Source: an uncultured Bacteroidales bacterium (lineage in GTDB: Bacteria > Bacteroidota > Bacteroidia > Bacteroidales > Paludibacteraceae). From it: 64,000 nucleotides of DNA. The stretch covers positions 1 to 64,000 of the forward strand of contig CAIWCC010000125.1 in the NCBI GenBank assembly GCA_903911085.1, read 5' to 3'. The notes beneath the pieces are model-generated. The model saw only the letters and a list, made by a program, of their open reading frames with translations. It ran no database searches and had not been told where the DNA came from. The position numbers and the translations under genes are program-made. Below, in pieces: positions 10,112 to 20,246 of the stretch (the first letter of the stretch is position 1; every line of letters begins with the position of its first letter).

Positions 10112-12928
10112 TTATTCTTCCAAACAAGCTAATCCGCCAATACCTAACTTTTGACCCGATCCTTTCAAAAGAACACTTATCACTAATTCACCTTCTTTTG
10201 GTGGAATAATGAAAAATGAGTCGGATTTTAAATTAGTATCCTTAGCAAGCAATTGCTTTCCATTCACCCATATTTCCTCAATACCTTTTGTTTTTTTCAA
10301 AACTAATTTTCCACCATTATGTTGAATAGTTTCACGTGGAGTTACTTTTGTTCTCCATATTACATATTGATCCTTTTCAACTTTCTGTAAAGTGCCAGTA
10401 TGAATTGGATCCCAACTATTCATATCATTATCAGTCAATTGTTTGTTAGGATCTGGCTTTACATTTGATATTGGAGAAATAAACCATTTATCCAAAACAA
10501 TTGGTGCATCAATCACAGATACATAGGGAATTGTTTTGGCTAAAGTAACTGGAATAGAAATCGTTGCAGGTTTCATGCATGGAGATGTGGCTGTTAATTC
10601 TATAAACCCACTTTGCTCGGACGATTGAATGATTACTTGTGCAAAACCATTAAACAACGAGCGTTTATTTCCCTTTTCTGCTTCGTGTGAAGTTGGGTTG
10701 CCATTGCCTAAACCAATAATAGAGCCTGATCCACTTATGCTAAATTCAACTGGGATATTAGCTATAGGCACATGTCGGCCTTTTACATCTACAACTTCTA
10801 CGGTTATCGGCATTGCATCCGTACCATTACCCAAAAGTGCAGGTTTGAAAGGAGTTAACTTTAATTGAACAGCTTCGGTTGTCGTTTCTATTTTGTAATT
10901 TGAAACCACTTTGCCATATTTATACCCAACTGCTTCTAATTTTCCTGGTTTGTATGGTACCAGCCACGTGTTCATTTCATATTTATCAACCTTTTGTCCA
11001 GAAAGTGTTTTTCCATTTAATTTCAACACCACGCTATCAGCATTACTGAGTGCCATTACTTTAATCGGTTTTCCAATGCTATCGGCAGGCCAGTTCCAAT
11101 GGGGCACTAAATTCAGAATAGGTTTATTTTCAACCCATTGAGCCTGATGCAAGTAGAATGCCATTTTAGGGAAACCGCATAGATCCATTATTCCAAAAAC
11201 TGAACTTACAGATGGCCATATAAATGGAGTTGGCTCACCACGGTAATCAAAACCAGTCCAAACAAAACAGCCAGCTAAAAATGGGCGTTCAGCTACTAAT
11301 TTCCAGCCAACACGATGCGTGGAGCCCCATGGAGCACCTTCGGAATCATAAGCATCAATTATATTTTTGGATTTATCGGTTTTATATTCACCACGCACCT
11401 GAAATGCAGATACATCCTCCGAGCTGGAAAGTTTTAACTCAGGATGATCCTTGTGAAAACTATCGTAACTATCAGTATGATAATTAATACCAACTACATC
11501 AACAGCAGACGAAACATTAATTGCAGATTCAAATCCACCGTTCATAGCTGCAGTAACTGGGCGTGAAGTGTCCAATTGTTTCACTTTGTCTGCCATGCGT
11601 CGAACCATTTGGTATCCATTTTCGGTTCCCTGCATAGGTTCTTCGTTAAATACAGACCACAGAATGATAGACGGGCGATTTCTGTCGCGACGAACCATCC
11701 ATTCCAATTGATTTACATATTCAGGGGAAGAATTGAAATTGCGATTTTCGTCCATAACTAAAATACCAATACTATCACAAGCATCTAAAAATTCCTTCGA
11801 TGGTGGGTTGTGTGAACAGCGATAAGCATTCACACCCATTTCTTTCAATTTAAGTAAACGGAATTCCCACAATGCATCAGGAACGGCTACTCCTACTCCA
11901 GCATGATCCTGATGGTTACAAACTCCTTTGAGTTTCATGTGTTGGTCATTTAAATAAAATCCGGTATTGGCATCAAAACGGGTTGTTCTGAATCCGCATT
12001 TTGTTTGTACATTATCTACAATAATACCATTTTCTTTTACAACTGTTTTTACGGTATAAAGTACCGGGGTATCCACCGACCAAAGCGTTGGGTTATTGAC
12101 TGAAAGTGGAATGCTAACAATTGCATCGCGTAATGAAACCACTGATGTTGATTTTTTCCCTTGCACCACTAATTTTCCCGAAGCATCAAATACACTTACT
12201 TCTACATCGGGATTTGCAAGTGTTTTAGAAGTATTATTCAACGTAACTTCAACAGGTATCTCCCATGAATTATTTTGTTTTTTAACAGGATGAGCATACA
12301 CACCATCGGTGATAATATGAACAGGTGAACGCTTCACAAGCCATGTGTGGCGATATAATCCTGCACCTTCGTACCACCAGCCTTCTTGCGCATTAGCATC
12401 TACACGCACAGCAATGGTATTCAAATTGTCGCCATAAAATGCATACGGTGTAATGTCAATATACATAGATGTATAACCACACCAGTTGCGATGAAGCAAA
12501 GTGCCATTTACCCAAATAGCGGCATTGGTAGCAATGCCATCAAACTGAAGTTCGATATGTTTCCCATTATCATTGGGCGATAATTTAAAATTGCGGCGAT
12601 ACCAACCAAAACCACGATTACGATATCCCTGAGATATATTGGTAGTAGAATCGAATACACCCTCCACTGCCCAATCATGCGGTAAGTTTAAAACACGCCA
12701 CGATGAATCATCGTATTCTGGGGCAGCAGCACCCCATGCTTTACCGGCTTTTGCACTTTGATAAGTTACACTATGACCAGTAATAACTGGAAAAGCAATA
12801 TCGCCCAAATGGAAACGCCAACCTTTATCGAGCGTTAAAACTTCTCTGCTCAAAGATTTATTCAACTGGGCAAATAGTACAGTTTGCAACAGTGAAAGGG
12901 CTACTAAAACAACAACTTTTGTTTTCAT
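10112..12928 (-). CDS. GH2 beta-galactosidase-like enzyme with DUF4982 and C-terminal beta-sandwich domains
   Basis: A 938-residue secreted GH2 enzyme (signal peptide about 1-20, ending LFAQ). The sugar-binding domain (WRFHLGD, NLPHDW, GFGWYRRNF), the immunoglobulin-like domain and the TIM barrel follow in the usual order. The acid/base is Glu429 in LWSVFNEEP. The nucleophile is probably Glu504 in SSSEDVSAFQVRG, by analogy with the SE-x-S-x-RG motif of this group. The GFDYRGEPTP motif closes the barrel, followed by a DUF4982 domain, a Big-like domain (about 710-800) and an extra C-terminal sandwich of about 120 residues. This architecture is typical of beta-galactosidases of polysaccharide loci. 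It lies 61 nt after a sulfatase gene. Confidence 0.92.
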   Translation of the reverse strand: MKTKVVVLVALSLLQTVLFAQLNKSLSREVLTLDKGWRFHLGDIAFPVITGHSVTYQSAKAGKAWGAAAPEYDDSSWRVLNLPHDWAVEGVFDSTTNISQGYRNRGFGWYRRNFKLSPNDNGKHIELQFDGIATNAAIWVNGTLLHRNWCGYTSMYIDITPYAFYGDNLNTIAVRVDANAQEGWWYEGAGLYRHTWLVKRSPVHIITDGVYAHPVKKQNNSWEIPVEVTLNNTSKTLANPDVEVSVFDASGKLVVQGKKSTSVVSLRDAIVSIPLSVNNPTLWSVDTPVLYTVKTVVKENGIIVDNVQTKCGFRTTRFDANTGFYLNDQHMKLKGVCNHQDHAGVGVAVPDALWEFRLLKLKEMGVNAYRCSHNPPSKEFLDACDSIGILVMDENRNFNSSPEYVNQLEWMVRRDRNRPSIILWSVFNEEPMQGTENGYQMVRRMADKVKQLDTSRPVTAAMNGGFESAINVSSAVDVVGINYHTDSYDSFHKDHPELKLSSSEDVSAFQVRGEYKTDKSKNIIDAYDSEGAPWGSTHRVGWKLVAERPFLAGCFVWTGFDYRGEPTPFIWPSVSSVFGIMDLCGFPKMAFYLHQAQWVENKPILNLVPHWNWPADSIGKPIKVMALSNADSVVLKLNGKTLSGQKVDKYEMNTWLVPYKPGKLEAVGYKYGKVVSNYKIETTTEAVQLKLTPFKPALLGNGTDAMPITVEVVDVKGRHVPIANIPVEFSISGSGSIIGLGNGNPTSHEAEKGNKRSLFNGFAQVIIQSSEQSGFIELTATSPCMKPATISIPVTLAKTIPYVSVIDAPIVLDKWFISPISNVKPDPNKQLTDNDMNSWDPIHTGTLQKVEKDQYVIWRTKVTPRETIQHNGGKLVLKKTKGIEEIWVNGKQLLAKDTNLKSDSFFIIPPKEGELVISVLLKGSGQKLGIGGLACLEE

Positions 12929-12989
12929 CTTTTCTTAAAATGAATATTATTTATATATTAACTAAACACACAACTTTTTAAAAAACTAA

Positions 12990-14573
12990 TTAATGTTCAT
13001 ATTTTACACTAAACTTATCTGTCAACTTTTTACGCGCACTCAATGTCAAATCATCTTTGGAATGTTTCTGCAGTTTTTTAAGTTCTATTTTCAGATTAGC
13101 AGTAATTTTCTGATATGCAGGATTTTCGTATAGGTTTTTCAACTCATTCGGATCATTTTTTAAATCGTAAAGTTCCCATGAATCGATATTATAATAAAAA
13201 TGAATTAATTTAAATCGTTCTGTTCTAACCCCATAATGCGGTTGAACCCGATGCCACTTTGGATACTCAAAATACTGATAATAAGCAGATTTACGCCAGT
13301 TAATCTCAGCCTCTTTGTTCAGTTCCAAAAGTGGTTTTAAACTTTTACCCTGCATTGCTGTTGGCACTTTCACTCCAGCATAATCCAATAAAGTTGGAGC
13401 AATATCTATGTTCAATCCTATTTTATCAATTTTTTCACTAGCTTTTACACCTTTAGGAAAACGAACCAAACAAGGCATTTGAAGCGATTCTTCATACATC
13501 CAGCGCTTGTCGTACCAACCATGCTCGCCTAAATAGAATCCCTGATCGCCCATATAAACAACAATCGTATTTTCTTCCAACCCATTTGCTTTGAGGTAAT
13601 CGAGCACCCGACCTACATTATCATCTACTGAGCGAACACAGCGTAAATAATCTTTGATATACTGCTGAAATTTCCAGTTTTTCAACTCCTGACCTTTCAA
13701 ATCTGAACTTGGCGACCACCACTGATTGTCTCCACTTCCACCATAATTCAACCATTCAGTTTTTGCTTTACCAGTCAGACCAGCAGGAAGTTCTTGCTTT
13801 AAATCCAGTCGTGAAAGGTGTTTTTCAATCATGGCCATGGATTGTCCAGCTGTTTTTTCTCTGCCATTATAATCGTCATTAAATGTGGCAGGATATGGAA
13901 ATTCCACATTATCAAATAAATGCTGATAAATTGAATCGGGTTCCCATGGGCGATGTGGTGCTTTGAAATGTAACATAAGCATAAACGGCTTACTTTTATC
14001 ACGACCAACATTCAACCATTGGAGGGCAGCATTTGCCTCCAAGTTCGATGAATATCCAGTTTCTTTTGATTTTAACCCATTTGTATTGAAAATTGGGTTC
14101 CAATAAGTACCTTGTTGATTGGGATTATCATGTATTTTATAATAATCAAAACCAATAGGAGTAGAAAATAAATGCCATTTACCAATAATAGCAGTATTGT
14201 AACCATTTGCTTGTAGCAAAGTAGCACTCGTTACTTGCGAACTATCGAAACGTACACCGCCTTCGTTTTGATAAAATCCATTTATACTGCTATAAGTACC
14301 CGTGAGCAAACAAGCACGACTTGGACCAGAAATAGAATTTGTACAGAGCATATTGTTGAAAATAGCACCATCTTTTGCAATCCTATCAATATTAGGAGTT
14401 GGAGCCAGTTTTGCATTGATGCCACCATAAGCACTAATGGCTGATTTGGCATGATCGTCCGATAAAATAAAAATTATATTGGGGCGCGCAGCTTGTTTTT
14501 TCTCAACTGCAACAGCATGTAAAATAGTTAATATTCCACATCCAATTAATGGAAGTATTTTTGAGTTTGTCAT
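12990..14573 (-). CDS. Secreted serine-type sulfatase, GlcNAc-6-sulfatase-like
   Basis: An S1-family sulfatase (527 aa) that would hydrolyse sulfate esters on the glycan. The signal peptide covers about residues 1-23. Metal-ligand residues are seen in ILSDDH, and the catalytic motif is Ser82 in SGPSRACLLTG. This serine must be converted to formylglycine by an anaerobic maturase (anSME), which is not in the window. The MGDQGFYLGEHGWYDKRWMYEES segment resembles N-acetylglucosamine-6-sulfatases and related S1 subfamilies; assignment to a numbered subfamily would be a guess. It ends with no sorting tail, so a periplasmic location is likely. It lies 26 nt after the acetylesterase gene. Confidence 0.92.
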   Translation of the reverse strand: MTNSKILPLIGCGILTILHAVAVEKKQAARPNIIFILSDDHAKSAISAYGGINAKLAPTPNIDRIAKDGAIFNNMLCTNSISGPSRACLLTGTYSSINGFYQNEGGVRFDSSQVTSATLLQANGYNTAIIGKWHLFSTPIGFDYYKIHDNPNQQGTYWNPIFNTNGLKSKETGYSSNLEANAALQWLNVGRDKSKPFMLMLHFKAPHRPWEPDSIYQHLFDNVEFPYPATFNDDYNGREKTAGQSMAMIEKHLSRLDLKQELPAGLTGKAKTEWLNYGGSGDNQWWSPSSDLKGQELKNWKFQQYIKDYLRCVRSVDDNVGRVLDYLKANGLEENTIVVYMGDQGFYLGEHGWYDKRWMYEESLQMPCLVRFPKGVKASEKIDKIGLNIDIAPTLLDYAGVKVPTAMQGKSLKPLLELNKEAEINWRKSAYYQYFEYPKWHRVQPHYGVRTERFKLIHFYYNIDSWELYDLKNDPNELKNLYENPAYQKITANLKIELKKLQKHSKDDLTLSARKKLTDKFSVKYEH

Positions 14574-14599
14574 ATTGTCTTGGCTCTTGTTTCTTCAAT

Positions 14600-16120
14600 C
14601 TATTCCACATCAGTTCTAAATGGCGATGCTGGCAATCCGTCTTTATTAAATAAGTTTATGTTAGGTACATTTGCCCAACCCATTCTAACTGCTACCGGAT
14701 TATCAATTCCTTCGGCAGTAACTATGACTTTATTGCCACTAATAATCGCTTTGGCAGGTACAAATTTCTTATCTGCACCCGCTATCACAAAATCGGTTAA
14801 TGCATTTCCTTTTGCCATTAAACCTGAATTTACATGGTCAAAACTCAATTCAATGGCATTTCCTTTTACAACCATCGAAGCATAAAGTGGTCCAGAATAC
14901 GCCACATTTATTTTATAAGCCAAAGCTTCAGCCGCTAATGCCAGACGGTCACCTACAGGTTTTTTATTACCCGGATGAATTTTGGCAGCATCTCCACAAT
15001 CTACTGTAACTGCCATAGCCGTGTTTGTCGTTTTTTTCAAACACAGTAGTTGAGCTTCTCTAATTTCGGGCTTCATACCATTATAAGGTGCAACTTGCAC
15101 GTACAAAAATGGAAAATCACCGACATTCCATTGTTTCCTCCAATCAGCAATCAATACAGGAAAAAGCGTTTGGTATTGTTTTGCTTTAAATTGATTTGAT
15201 TCGCCCTGATACCAGATTACACCTTTGATGGAATATGGAATGAATGGAGCAATCATGGCGTTATAAAGTCCACCGCAAATACCTCTTAAAGAAGGATGTA
15301 AAAGTTCTTTTGGTTTCTGAGGTATAGTATTGCCTTCCAATCTTGCTTTTGCAGCATCTACTTTCCACTTATTCAATATAGAGTCTTTTGTCAAATTATA
15401 TTTTTCCAAATCTTGAGGATAAGTAAATACAGCTTTATCATAATACTCCACAATTTCTTTCAACTCAGCATTTTCTTCGAGAGCAGCTCTACTTGTCCAT
15501 TTCTGAGCTTCAGTTCCTCCCCACGATGAGTGAATAATTCCAATTGGCACGTTTTTCAATTTACGAGTTAATGCATTTGCAAAAAAGTAACCAACAGCCG
15601 TAAATTCTTTTACTGAATTAGAATCACACACTACCCAAATGCTGTTTGCATCTTCATATTTAATATCCGACGATTGTAACGGAACAAAATATTGTCGAAT
15701 TTGAGAAAAATTATTCGCCTCATCCACTGTCTTTTGGCGTTCCCAAATATCAGGTTGCCCGGCTTGAACCCCAATTCGTCTAGCCATGTTGCTTTGCCCG
15801 CCACAAACCCAAACTTCACCAACTAAAATATTGATAATTGTTAGCAAATTATTACCTTTAATTTTCATTTCAAAAGGGCCGCCTGCTCTCAACGATTTTA
15901 AAGTCACAAACCATTTACCATCTTTGGCAACAGTCGATACTTTTTGTCCGCAAAACTCAACTGTCACGGTTTCATTGTTATCTGCTTTTCCCCAAATTGG
16001 CACATTAACGCCTTGTTGAAGTACCATATTATTGGAAAATAGCGTATTGGGAGTTACATCCGCAAATGATTTTACACTGAAAATGCTTAGGATTGAAAAT
16101 ATTATTATTAATTTATTCAT
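14600..16120 (-). CDS. Sialate O-acetylesterase-like carbohydrate esterase (SASA family)
   Basis: A 506-residue secreted SGNH esterase of the SASA family (PF03629), which removes acetyl groups from sugars. The signal peptide ends near SFA at residue 20. An N-terminal beta domain (about 21-95) precedes the catalytic motif GGQSNM with Ser110. IWYQGESN and the CGDAAKIHPGNKKPVGDRLA segment, containing the Asp/His pair, complete the active site. It sits between two sulfatases with 6 and 26 nt spacing, so deacetylation and desulfation are probably coordinated. The family name reflects the first characterised member; sialic acid need not be the substrate here. Confidence 0.9.
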   Translation of the reverse strand: MNKLIIIFSILSIFSVKSFADVTPNTLFSNNMVLQQGVNVPIWGKADNNETVTVEFCGQKVSTVAKDGKWFVTLKSLRAGGPFEMKIKGNNLLTIINILVGEVWVCGGQSNMARRIGVQAGQPDIWERQKTVDEANNFSQIRQYFVPLQSSDIKYEDANSIWVVCDSNSVKEFTAVGYFFANALTRKLKNVPIGIIHSSWGGTEAQKWTSRAALEENAELKEIVEYYDKAVFTYPQDLEKYNLTKDSILNKWKVDAAKARLEGNTIPQKPKELLHPSLRGICGGLYNAMIAPFIPYSIKGVIWYQGESNQFKAKQYQTLFPVLIADWRKQWNVGDFPFLYVQVAPYNGMKPEIREAQLLCLKKTTNTAMAVTVDCGDAAKIHPGNKKPVGDRLALAAEALAYKINVAYSGPLYASMVVKGNAIELSFDHVNSGLMAKGNALTDFVIAGADKKFVPAKAIISGNKVIVTAEGIDNPVAVRMGWANVPNINLFNKDGLPASPFRTDVE

Positions 16121-16126
16121 TAATTT

Positions 16127-17749
16127 TTATTGTTGAGTATAAGTAATTTTTTCACTGTTTTTGAAACCAACACGTACTGCAATTGCACTTAAAATATCGC
16201 CTTTTTTAAGCAAAATTGGTTTTGAATATATAAACCAATGACTATTTGTTAATCCTTTACCGTTTATCTGATAAGCATAAGAAGCTCCTTTTGTTGGTGA
16301 TAGAAGTGTGACACCTTTGTCTTTCTTGGTGAGTTTTACCATCGGTTTTTGAGCAACTTGCTGTTTACCTTCAGGGAAAAAGATTTCGCTGCACTCTTTT
16401 TCCGACTTTTTCCAAAGTGCATTGTATTTGCCATCCCAGGTATTGTATGCTTTTCGTAAACGGTCAATATCAGTTTTATAAACCGGATTGTTGATTACGT
16501 TATTAATTTCGTGTGGGTCTTTGTCCACATCATAAAACTCTTCGATAGGACGTGGAGCTTTGAACCACAATTTTTGTACATCGTTTAAGCTATCCTTATT
16601 CAATAATTCAACCATTCGTCGCATCATTGGCATTTGCAGGCGATAAGTATTGGGTAAATAATTGGATTTTTCGGGCATATAATTTCGGATATACCTGAAT
16701 TTCGCATCGCGTACATAGCCCATTTTATCAATTACAGTGTCGAAACGATCGCGAGCACCAAACACATAATCACGCGACTTCGTACTGAATTTTCCCAGAA
16801 AAGCCTGTCCTTGCATGTATTTAGGTGGTTTAATACCAGTCAATGACAAAATACTTGCTGGAATATCTACAAACGAACAGAGGCGATTTTCTACTTCACC
16901 TTTGCGATAACCATCTGGAAAGCGAACCATAAAAGGCACGCGCGTTCCACTTTCGTATAATGCACGTTTGCCACGTGGCATTGGTCCACCATTATCAGAA
17001 TAGAAAATGATAATCGTATTTTCTAATAATCCGGCTACTTTTACTTCGTCAATAAGTTTTTGCACCTGCTTATCCATTTCGTTAATATTGCTATACAAAA
17101 CAGCCATATCTTGCCGAACAATTGGGTCTTCGGGATAATAAGGTGGTAGAATTATCTTTCTCGGGTCAACTACCAATGGTTTATTGGCACGCAGCCAGAT
17201 TTGAGATTCATGCGTAACTTCTAGATTGAAAACGGCGAAAAAAGGTTTGTCGTTAGGTTTATTTTTCCAATGTGCATTTTTGCTACATTCGTCCCAAGCG
17301 GTGAGTGGTGGTGCAAATTGATAGTCGGTTTTGGAGTTATTGGTACAATAATAGCCCGAAGTGCGTAAAAATTCGGTAAAACATTTTACACCAACCGGCA
17401 ACACAACTTCATAAGGTTTTACACCTTCTGGGAAACCAGCATCATTTGGATATGGACTATAATTTCGCATTTGGTCTGCCCCAATTGATGACGGATACAT
17501 ACCTGTAATCAGTGCTGCCCGGCTGGGAGCACTCACACCAACAGTAGTATACATACGATTAAAACGCACACCTTCAGTTGCAAACTTATCCAAATTAGGA
17601 GTTATAGCAACTTTATCGCCATAGCAACCTAAAAAAGGTGAAATGTCTTCGCAAACCACACAAAGTATGTTCGGTTTTTCGTGAGCAATAGCGTTTTGCG
17701 CTAATGCTGCTGAAAATAATAATGTCGAGTTTATTATTGATTTTTTCAT
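16127..17749 (-). CDS. Secreted serine-type sulfatase without sorting tail; paralogue of the 38551-40431 sulfatase
   Basis: An S1 sulfatase of 540 aa with signal peptide (cleavage about residue 22). The first metal motif is CEDISPFLGCYGD, where Glu-Asp stands in place of Asp-Asp, typical of the heparan N-sulfatase-like subgroup (tentatively S1_8). The catalytic Ser73 lies in VSAPSRAALITG, so formylglycine formation needs an anSME. FYSDNGG and KRALYESGTRVPF lie in the C-terminal half. The protein is strikingly similar to the enzyme at 38551-40431 along its length but stops where that paralogue continues into a T9SS tail. It lies 6 nt from each neighbour, so it is certainly in an operon. Confidence 0.93.
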   Translation of the reverse strand: MKKSIINSTLLFSAALAQNAIAHEKPNILCVVCEDISPFLGCYGDKVAITPNLDKFATEGVRFNRMYTTVGVSAPSRAALITGMYPSSIGADQMRNYSPYPNDAGFPEGVKPYEVVLPVGVKCFTEFLRTSGYYCTNNSKTDYQFAPPLTAWDECSKNAHWKNKPNDKPFFAVFNLEVTHESQIWLRANKPLVVDPRKIILPPYYPEDPIVRQDMAVLYSNINEMDKQVQKLIDEVKVAGLLENTIIIFYSDNGGPMPRGKRALYESGTRVPFMVRFPDGYRKGEVENRLCSFVDIPASILSLTGIKPPKYMQGQAFLGKFSTKSRDYVFGARDRFDTVIDKMGYVRDAKFRYIRNYMPEKSNYLPNTYRLQMPMMRRMVELLNKDSLNDVQKLWFKAPRPIEEFYDVDKDPHEINNVINNPVYKTDIDRLRKAYNTWDGKYNALWKKSEKECSEIFFPEGKQQVAQKPMVKLTKKDKGVTLLSPTKGASYAYQINGKGLTNSHWFIYSKPILLKKGDILSAIAVRVGFKNSEKITYTQQ

Positions 17750-17755
17750 CGATTT

Positions 17756-19654
17756 TTAGTTGTCAGCCACATTTGTTATAAGACCCAGATTACCTAAAAA
17801 ATCTAAACAAGAAACTTTCACTTCATATTTTAAATTTGGAGTTGTTCTGAGCGTTTGCAAAGTTTCTATAAATGGCTGATTATTAGACATATATTGTAAA
17901 TAATTTATTGTAATTAATGCAAAGTAGCTATTCTTGTCGAAACAGAATTTCTTCAAATTTTCTTTTGCCTCTTCATTTTTAAACTGCTGGTAGGCAATGG
18001 CAGAAGCAGTTATGGCAACTGGTGGATAAGTATCATTCATTGCCTTAGTAATTACTTTGGCATAAGGTTTTATATCCTTCAAATTTTGCGACCGAAGTCC
18101 AATCATTGCCCAGTAACGGATTACATTATTGGTGCTTGCCAATAACTTAATTTGCTTTGCTACGATATCATTTCCTCTAAATCCCGATAAAGAAACTGCT
18201 TTGTAAATTTCTTCTAAAGGATATTTTTTTTCATCCAATCGGAATTCGTAGGGAGTTGTTGTTGTAGAAATTTCAACAATCTCGTTTTCAGGCAATAACA
18301 TTATGTCTCGTGAATTGAAAATCTCTGTTTTCAATTGTCCACGCATGGTGTCCAACACAGTTTTATACTTTGGATCATTTGCCAAATTTTTGGTTTCCCA
18401 ACCATCATTTTCAATATCGAACAAAAACTCAGCAGGACGATCATCGAAAAGTTGTTTCTGCAATTTATTCAATTTATTGTCAGCCAAATCCTTACGCATT
18501 TGCTTTTTTATATCCGAGATTTCCATGTAATGGATATTCTTGACTTCGGGCATAAACGGCATAAAATTGCGCGAGTACATGTATTTTCCATTGGTTACGC
18601 TGCGCACTACATCAATGCCATTGTCCGAACGGTCGGCCGACATAATTAAGCAATCGCTTGGTTTTGAACGGTTTTCGCCTAAGAATTTACGACCAGTCAT
18701 GTGAGCGGGAACATTTCCCCCAGCCAAATTTATCATGGCTGGTGCAAGGTCTTCAAAATCAACTAATTCATCAGTCACAACACCTTTTGTTCCCCAAGGT
18801 GATAGGTTTTTGTACATTTCGGGAAACCAAATCACAAACGGTACTCGATAGCCAAGATTAATTCCATTGGTTTTACCACGTGGAATTCCTTCGCCATGAT
18901 CGGCATAAAAAACAATAATGGTACTGTCCTTCAACCCATCACTTTTCAAACGGTTTAATAACTTACCAATTTTATTGTCGGTCAATTTTATCGAATTATA
19001 GACTCTTGCAAATTGCTTCCGCATTTCAGGACTATCATTATAGAATGGAGGCATTTGAAATTTATCTTCGCTAATCTTTTCGTTTTCAGGAAGTTGATTA
19101 AGTACATTTTTCAAATACCAGTCATAAGCAAAAGTCATTGTGCGACTTTGGTGGGAGTCGTCAAAATTGAAAACGGCAAAAAATGGCTGACCCGGCTTTC
19201 GATTCCACCAGCCAGCTTTATTTGAACTTTCGTTCCATGTTTCTTTTGTAAAAGCTTTTGCGTTGGCCACATTATAATCGGTCTTGCTGCTGTTAGTTGT
19301 ACAATAACCTGCTTGCTGCAAATAGAATGGAAATCCTTTTATGTTTTCTGGTATTGGGTATTCACTTCGGTGATTTCCAGTGCCCATTTTGTAGGTTTTC
19401 ACACCTGTAATAAGGCATGATCGACTTGCAGAAGAAACAGTGCCATTTGAAAATGCATTGGTGAATCGCACACCTTCATTTGCTAAACTATCGATAACAG
19501 GCGTCCGTGCATCTTTATTGCCATAACAACCAATAAATTGAGGTGATGTATCTTCAATAACCACCCAAAGAATATTTGGTTTTGTTTGCTTAGTTTGCGC
19601 ATTTGTGAGCAAAGCAAGGGCTGAAGTTGAAAGTAAGAATAGTTTTTGTTTCAT
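17756..19654 (-). CDS. Serine-type sulfatase with C-terminal helical repeat extension
   Basis: An S1 sulfatase of 632 aa, first gene after operator copy C. The signal peptide ends near TNAQ (about residue 20). The metal motif is IEDTSPQFIGCYG (Glu-Asp variant) and the catalytic Ser74 lies in SSASRSCLITG. Ala replaces the usual Pro two residues after the serine, which is still within the C/S-x-P/A-x-R pattern recognised by anSME. FYADHGEG and GKTNGINLGYRVPF follow. After about residue 480 an alpha-helical extension rich in Leu/Ile-Ala repeats (for example IRYWAMIGLRSQ, VAITASAIAYQQF) resembles HEAT repeats, as in some sulfatase fusions. It may bind a partner or glycan; this is inference. Confidence 0.9.
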   Translation of the reverse strand: MKQKLFLLSTSALALLTNAQTKQTKPNILWVVIEDTSPQFIGCYGNKDARTPVIDSLANEGVRFTNAFSNGTVSSASRSCLITGVKTYKMGTGNHRSEYPIPENIKGFPFYLQQAGYCTTNSSKTDYNVANAKAFTKETWNESSNKAGWWNRKPGQPFFAVFNFDDSHQSRTMTFAYDWYLKNVLNQLPENEKISEDKFQMPPFYNDSPEMRKQFARVYNSIKLTDNKIGKLLNRLKSDGLKDSTIIVFYADHGEGIPRGKTNGINLGYRVPFVIWFPEMYKNLSPWGTKGVVTDELVDFEDLAPAMINLAGGNVPAHMTGRKFLGENRSKPSDCLIMSADRSDNGIDVVRSVTNGKYMYSRNFMPFMPEVKNIHYMEISDIKKQMRKDLADNKLNKLQKQLFDDRPAEFLFDIENDGWETKNLANDPKYKTVLDTMRGQLKTEIFNSRDIMLLPENEIVEISTTTTPYEFRLDEKKYPLEEIYKAVSLSGFRGNDIVAKQIKLLASTNNVIRYWAMIGLRSQNLKDIKPYAKVITKAMNDTYPPVAITASAIAYQQFKNEEAKENLKKFCFDKNSYFALITINYLQYMSNNQPFIETLQTLRTTPNLKYEVKVSCLDFLGNLGLITNVADN

Positions 19655-19749
19655 GGAATGTCAGTATAATTGCTTTGTAAAAAATCATATCATGACTTTA
19701 CAAATTGTGTTTTTTTTGTTGTTTAATTGAGCGGTTCAATAATACATAA

Positions 19750-19811
19750 CAAAGAAACTGCAAAAAACTGAATAATTCGACGATAAACTGATTAAAAAAT
19801 GAGACAAACTG
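19750..19811 (-). promoter_or_regulatory. Shared direct-repeat operator and -7 box (copy C)
   Basis: On + there are GATAAACTG (19782-19790) and GACAAACTG (19803-19811), 21 bp apart. A weaker third copy, AAAAAACTG, lies at 19762-19770. On - a TTTCTTTG -7-like box lies at 19757-19750, 24 nt beyond the proximal good repeat. The site lies 96-157 nt upstream of the sulfatase at 19654 and just downstream of a dead beta-helix gene, so it starts a new operon. Confidence 0.65.
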
Positions 19812-19860
19812 GTTAATTGAGGAGGTTTTGGAGCTCAAAAGTGATGAATTAATTACATTT

Positions 19861-20218
19861 TCACCTGAAGTTTACAAAACCTTTGTTTATTGGCCAAACT
19901 TTAATTTCTTGAATTCCCATTTTATAGTTCGCAAAAGTACCTGGAAAAGGATTTTGCAAATTGCGTGATTTTCCAAAATAATCAGCATTTAGCAGCATGA
20001 ACTAAAATTTTATCACCAGGCATTTCCTTATAGGCTGCTGCTGAAATGGTTATTAACGGTGTCACGGAAGTACCCGCAGCTAAAACATTTCCTATGGTTG
20101 AAACATAATATACTTTACAATTATCAATAACTGTTTTTTTTTCGGCATCGACCGAAGTAACTGCTAGAAAGCTTATTGTTAGGTAAAAAATAAGGTTTAA
20201 TCTTATACTCAAAGTCAT
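19861..20218 (-). pseudogene. Remnant of a right-handed beta-helix protein, middle deleted
   Basis: An ATG at 20218 begins a signal peptide (MTLSIRLNLIFYLTISFLAV) and then YYVST-x-GN, AAGTSVTPLITISAA and MPGDKILVHA. This is the start of the first helix turn of DUF1565-type parallel beta-helix proteins, many of them lyases or glycosidases. A stop at 19982 ends it after 78 codons. Immediately after, in another frame, comes NADYFGKSRNLQNPFPGTFANYKMG and a stop at 19861-19863. That matches the last segment of such proteins. The 250-400 residues of helix that normally lie between are gone, so this is a deletion scar and not a short gene. It is last in its operon, after GH29. Confidence 0.7.
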
Positions 20219-20246
20219 AATTTTAAGTGTTCAAAAATATATCAGT

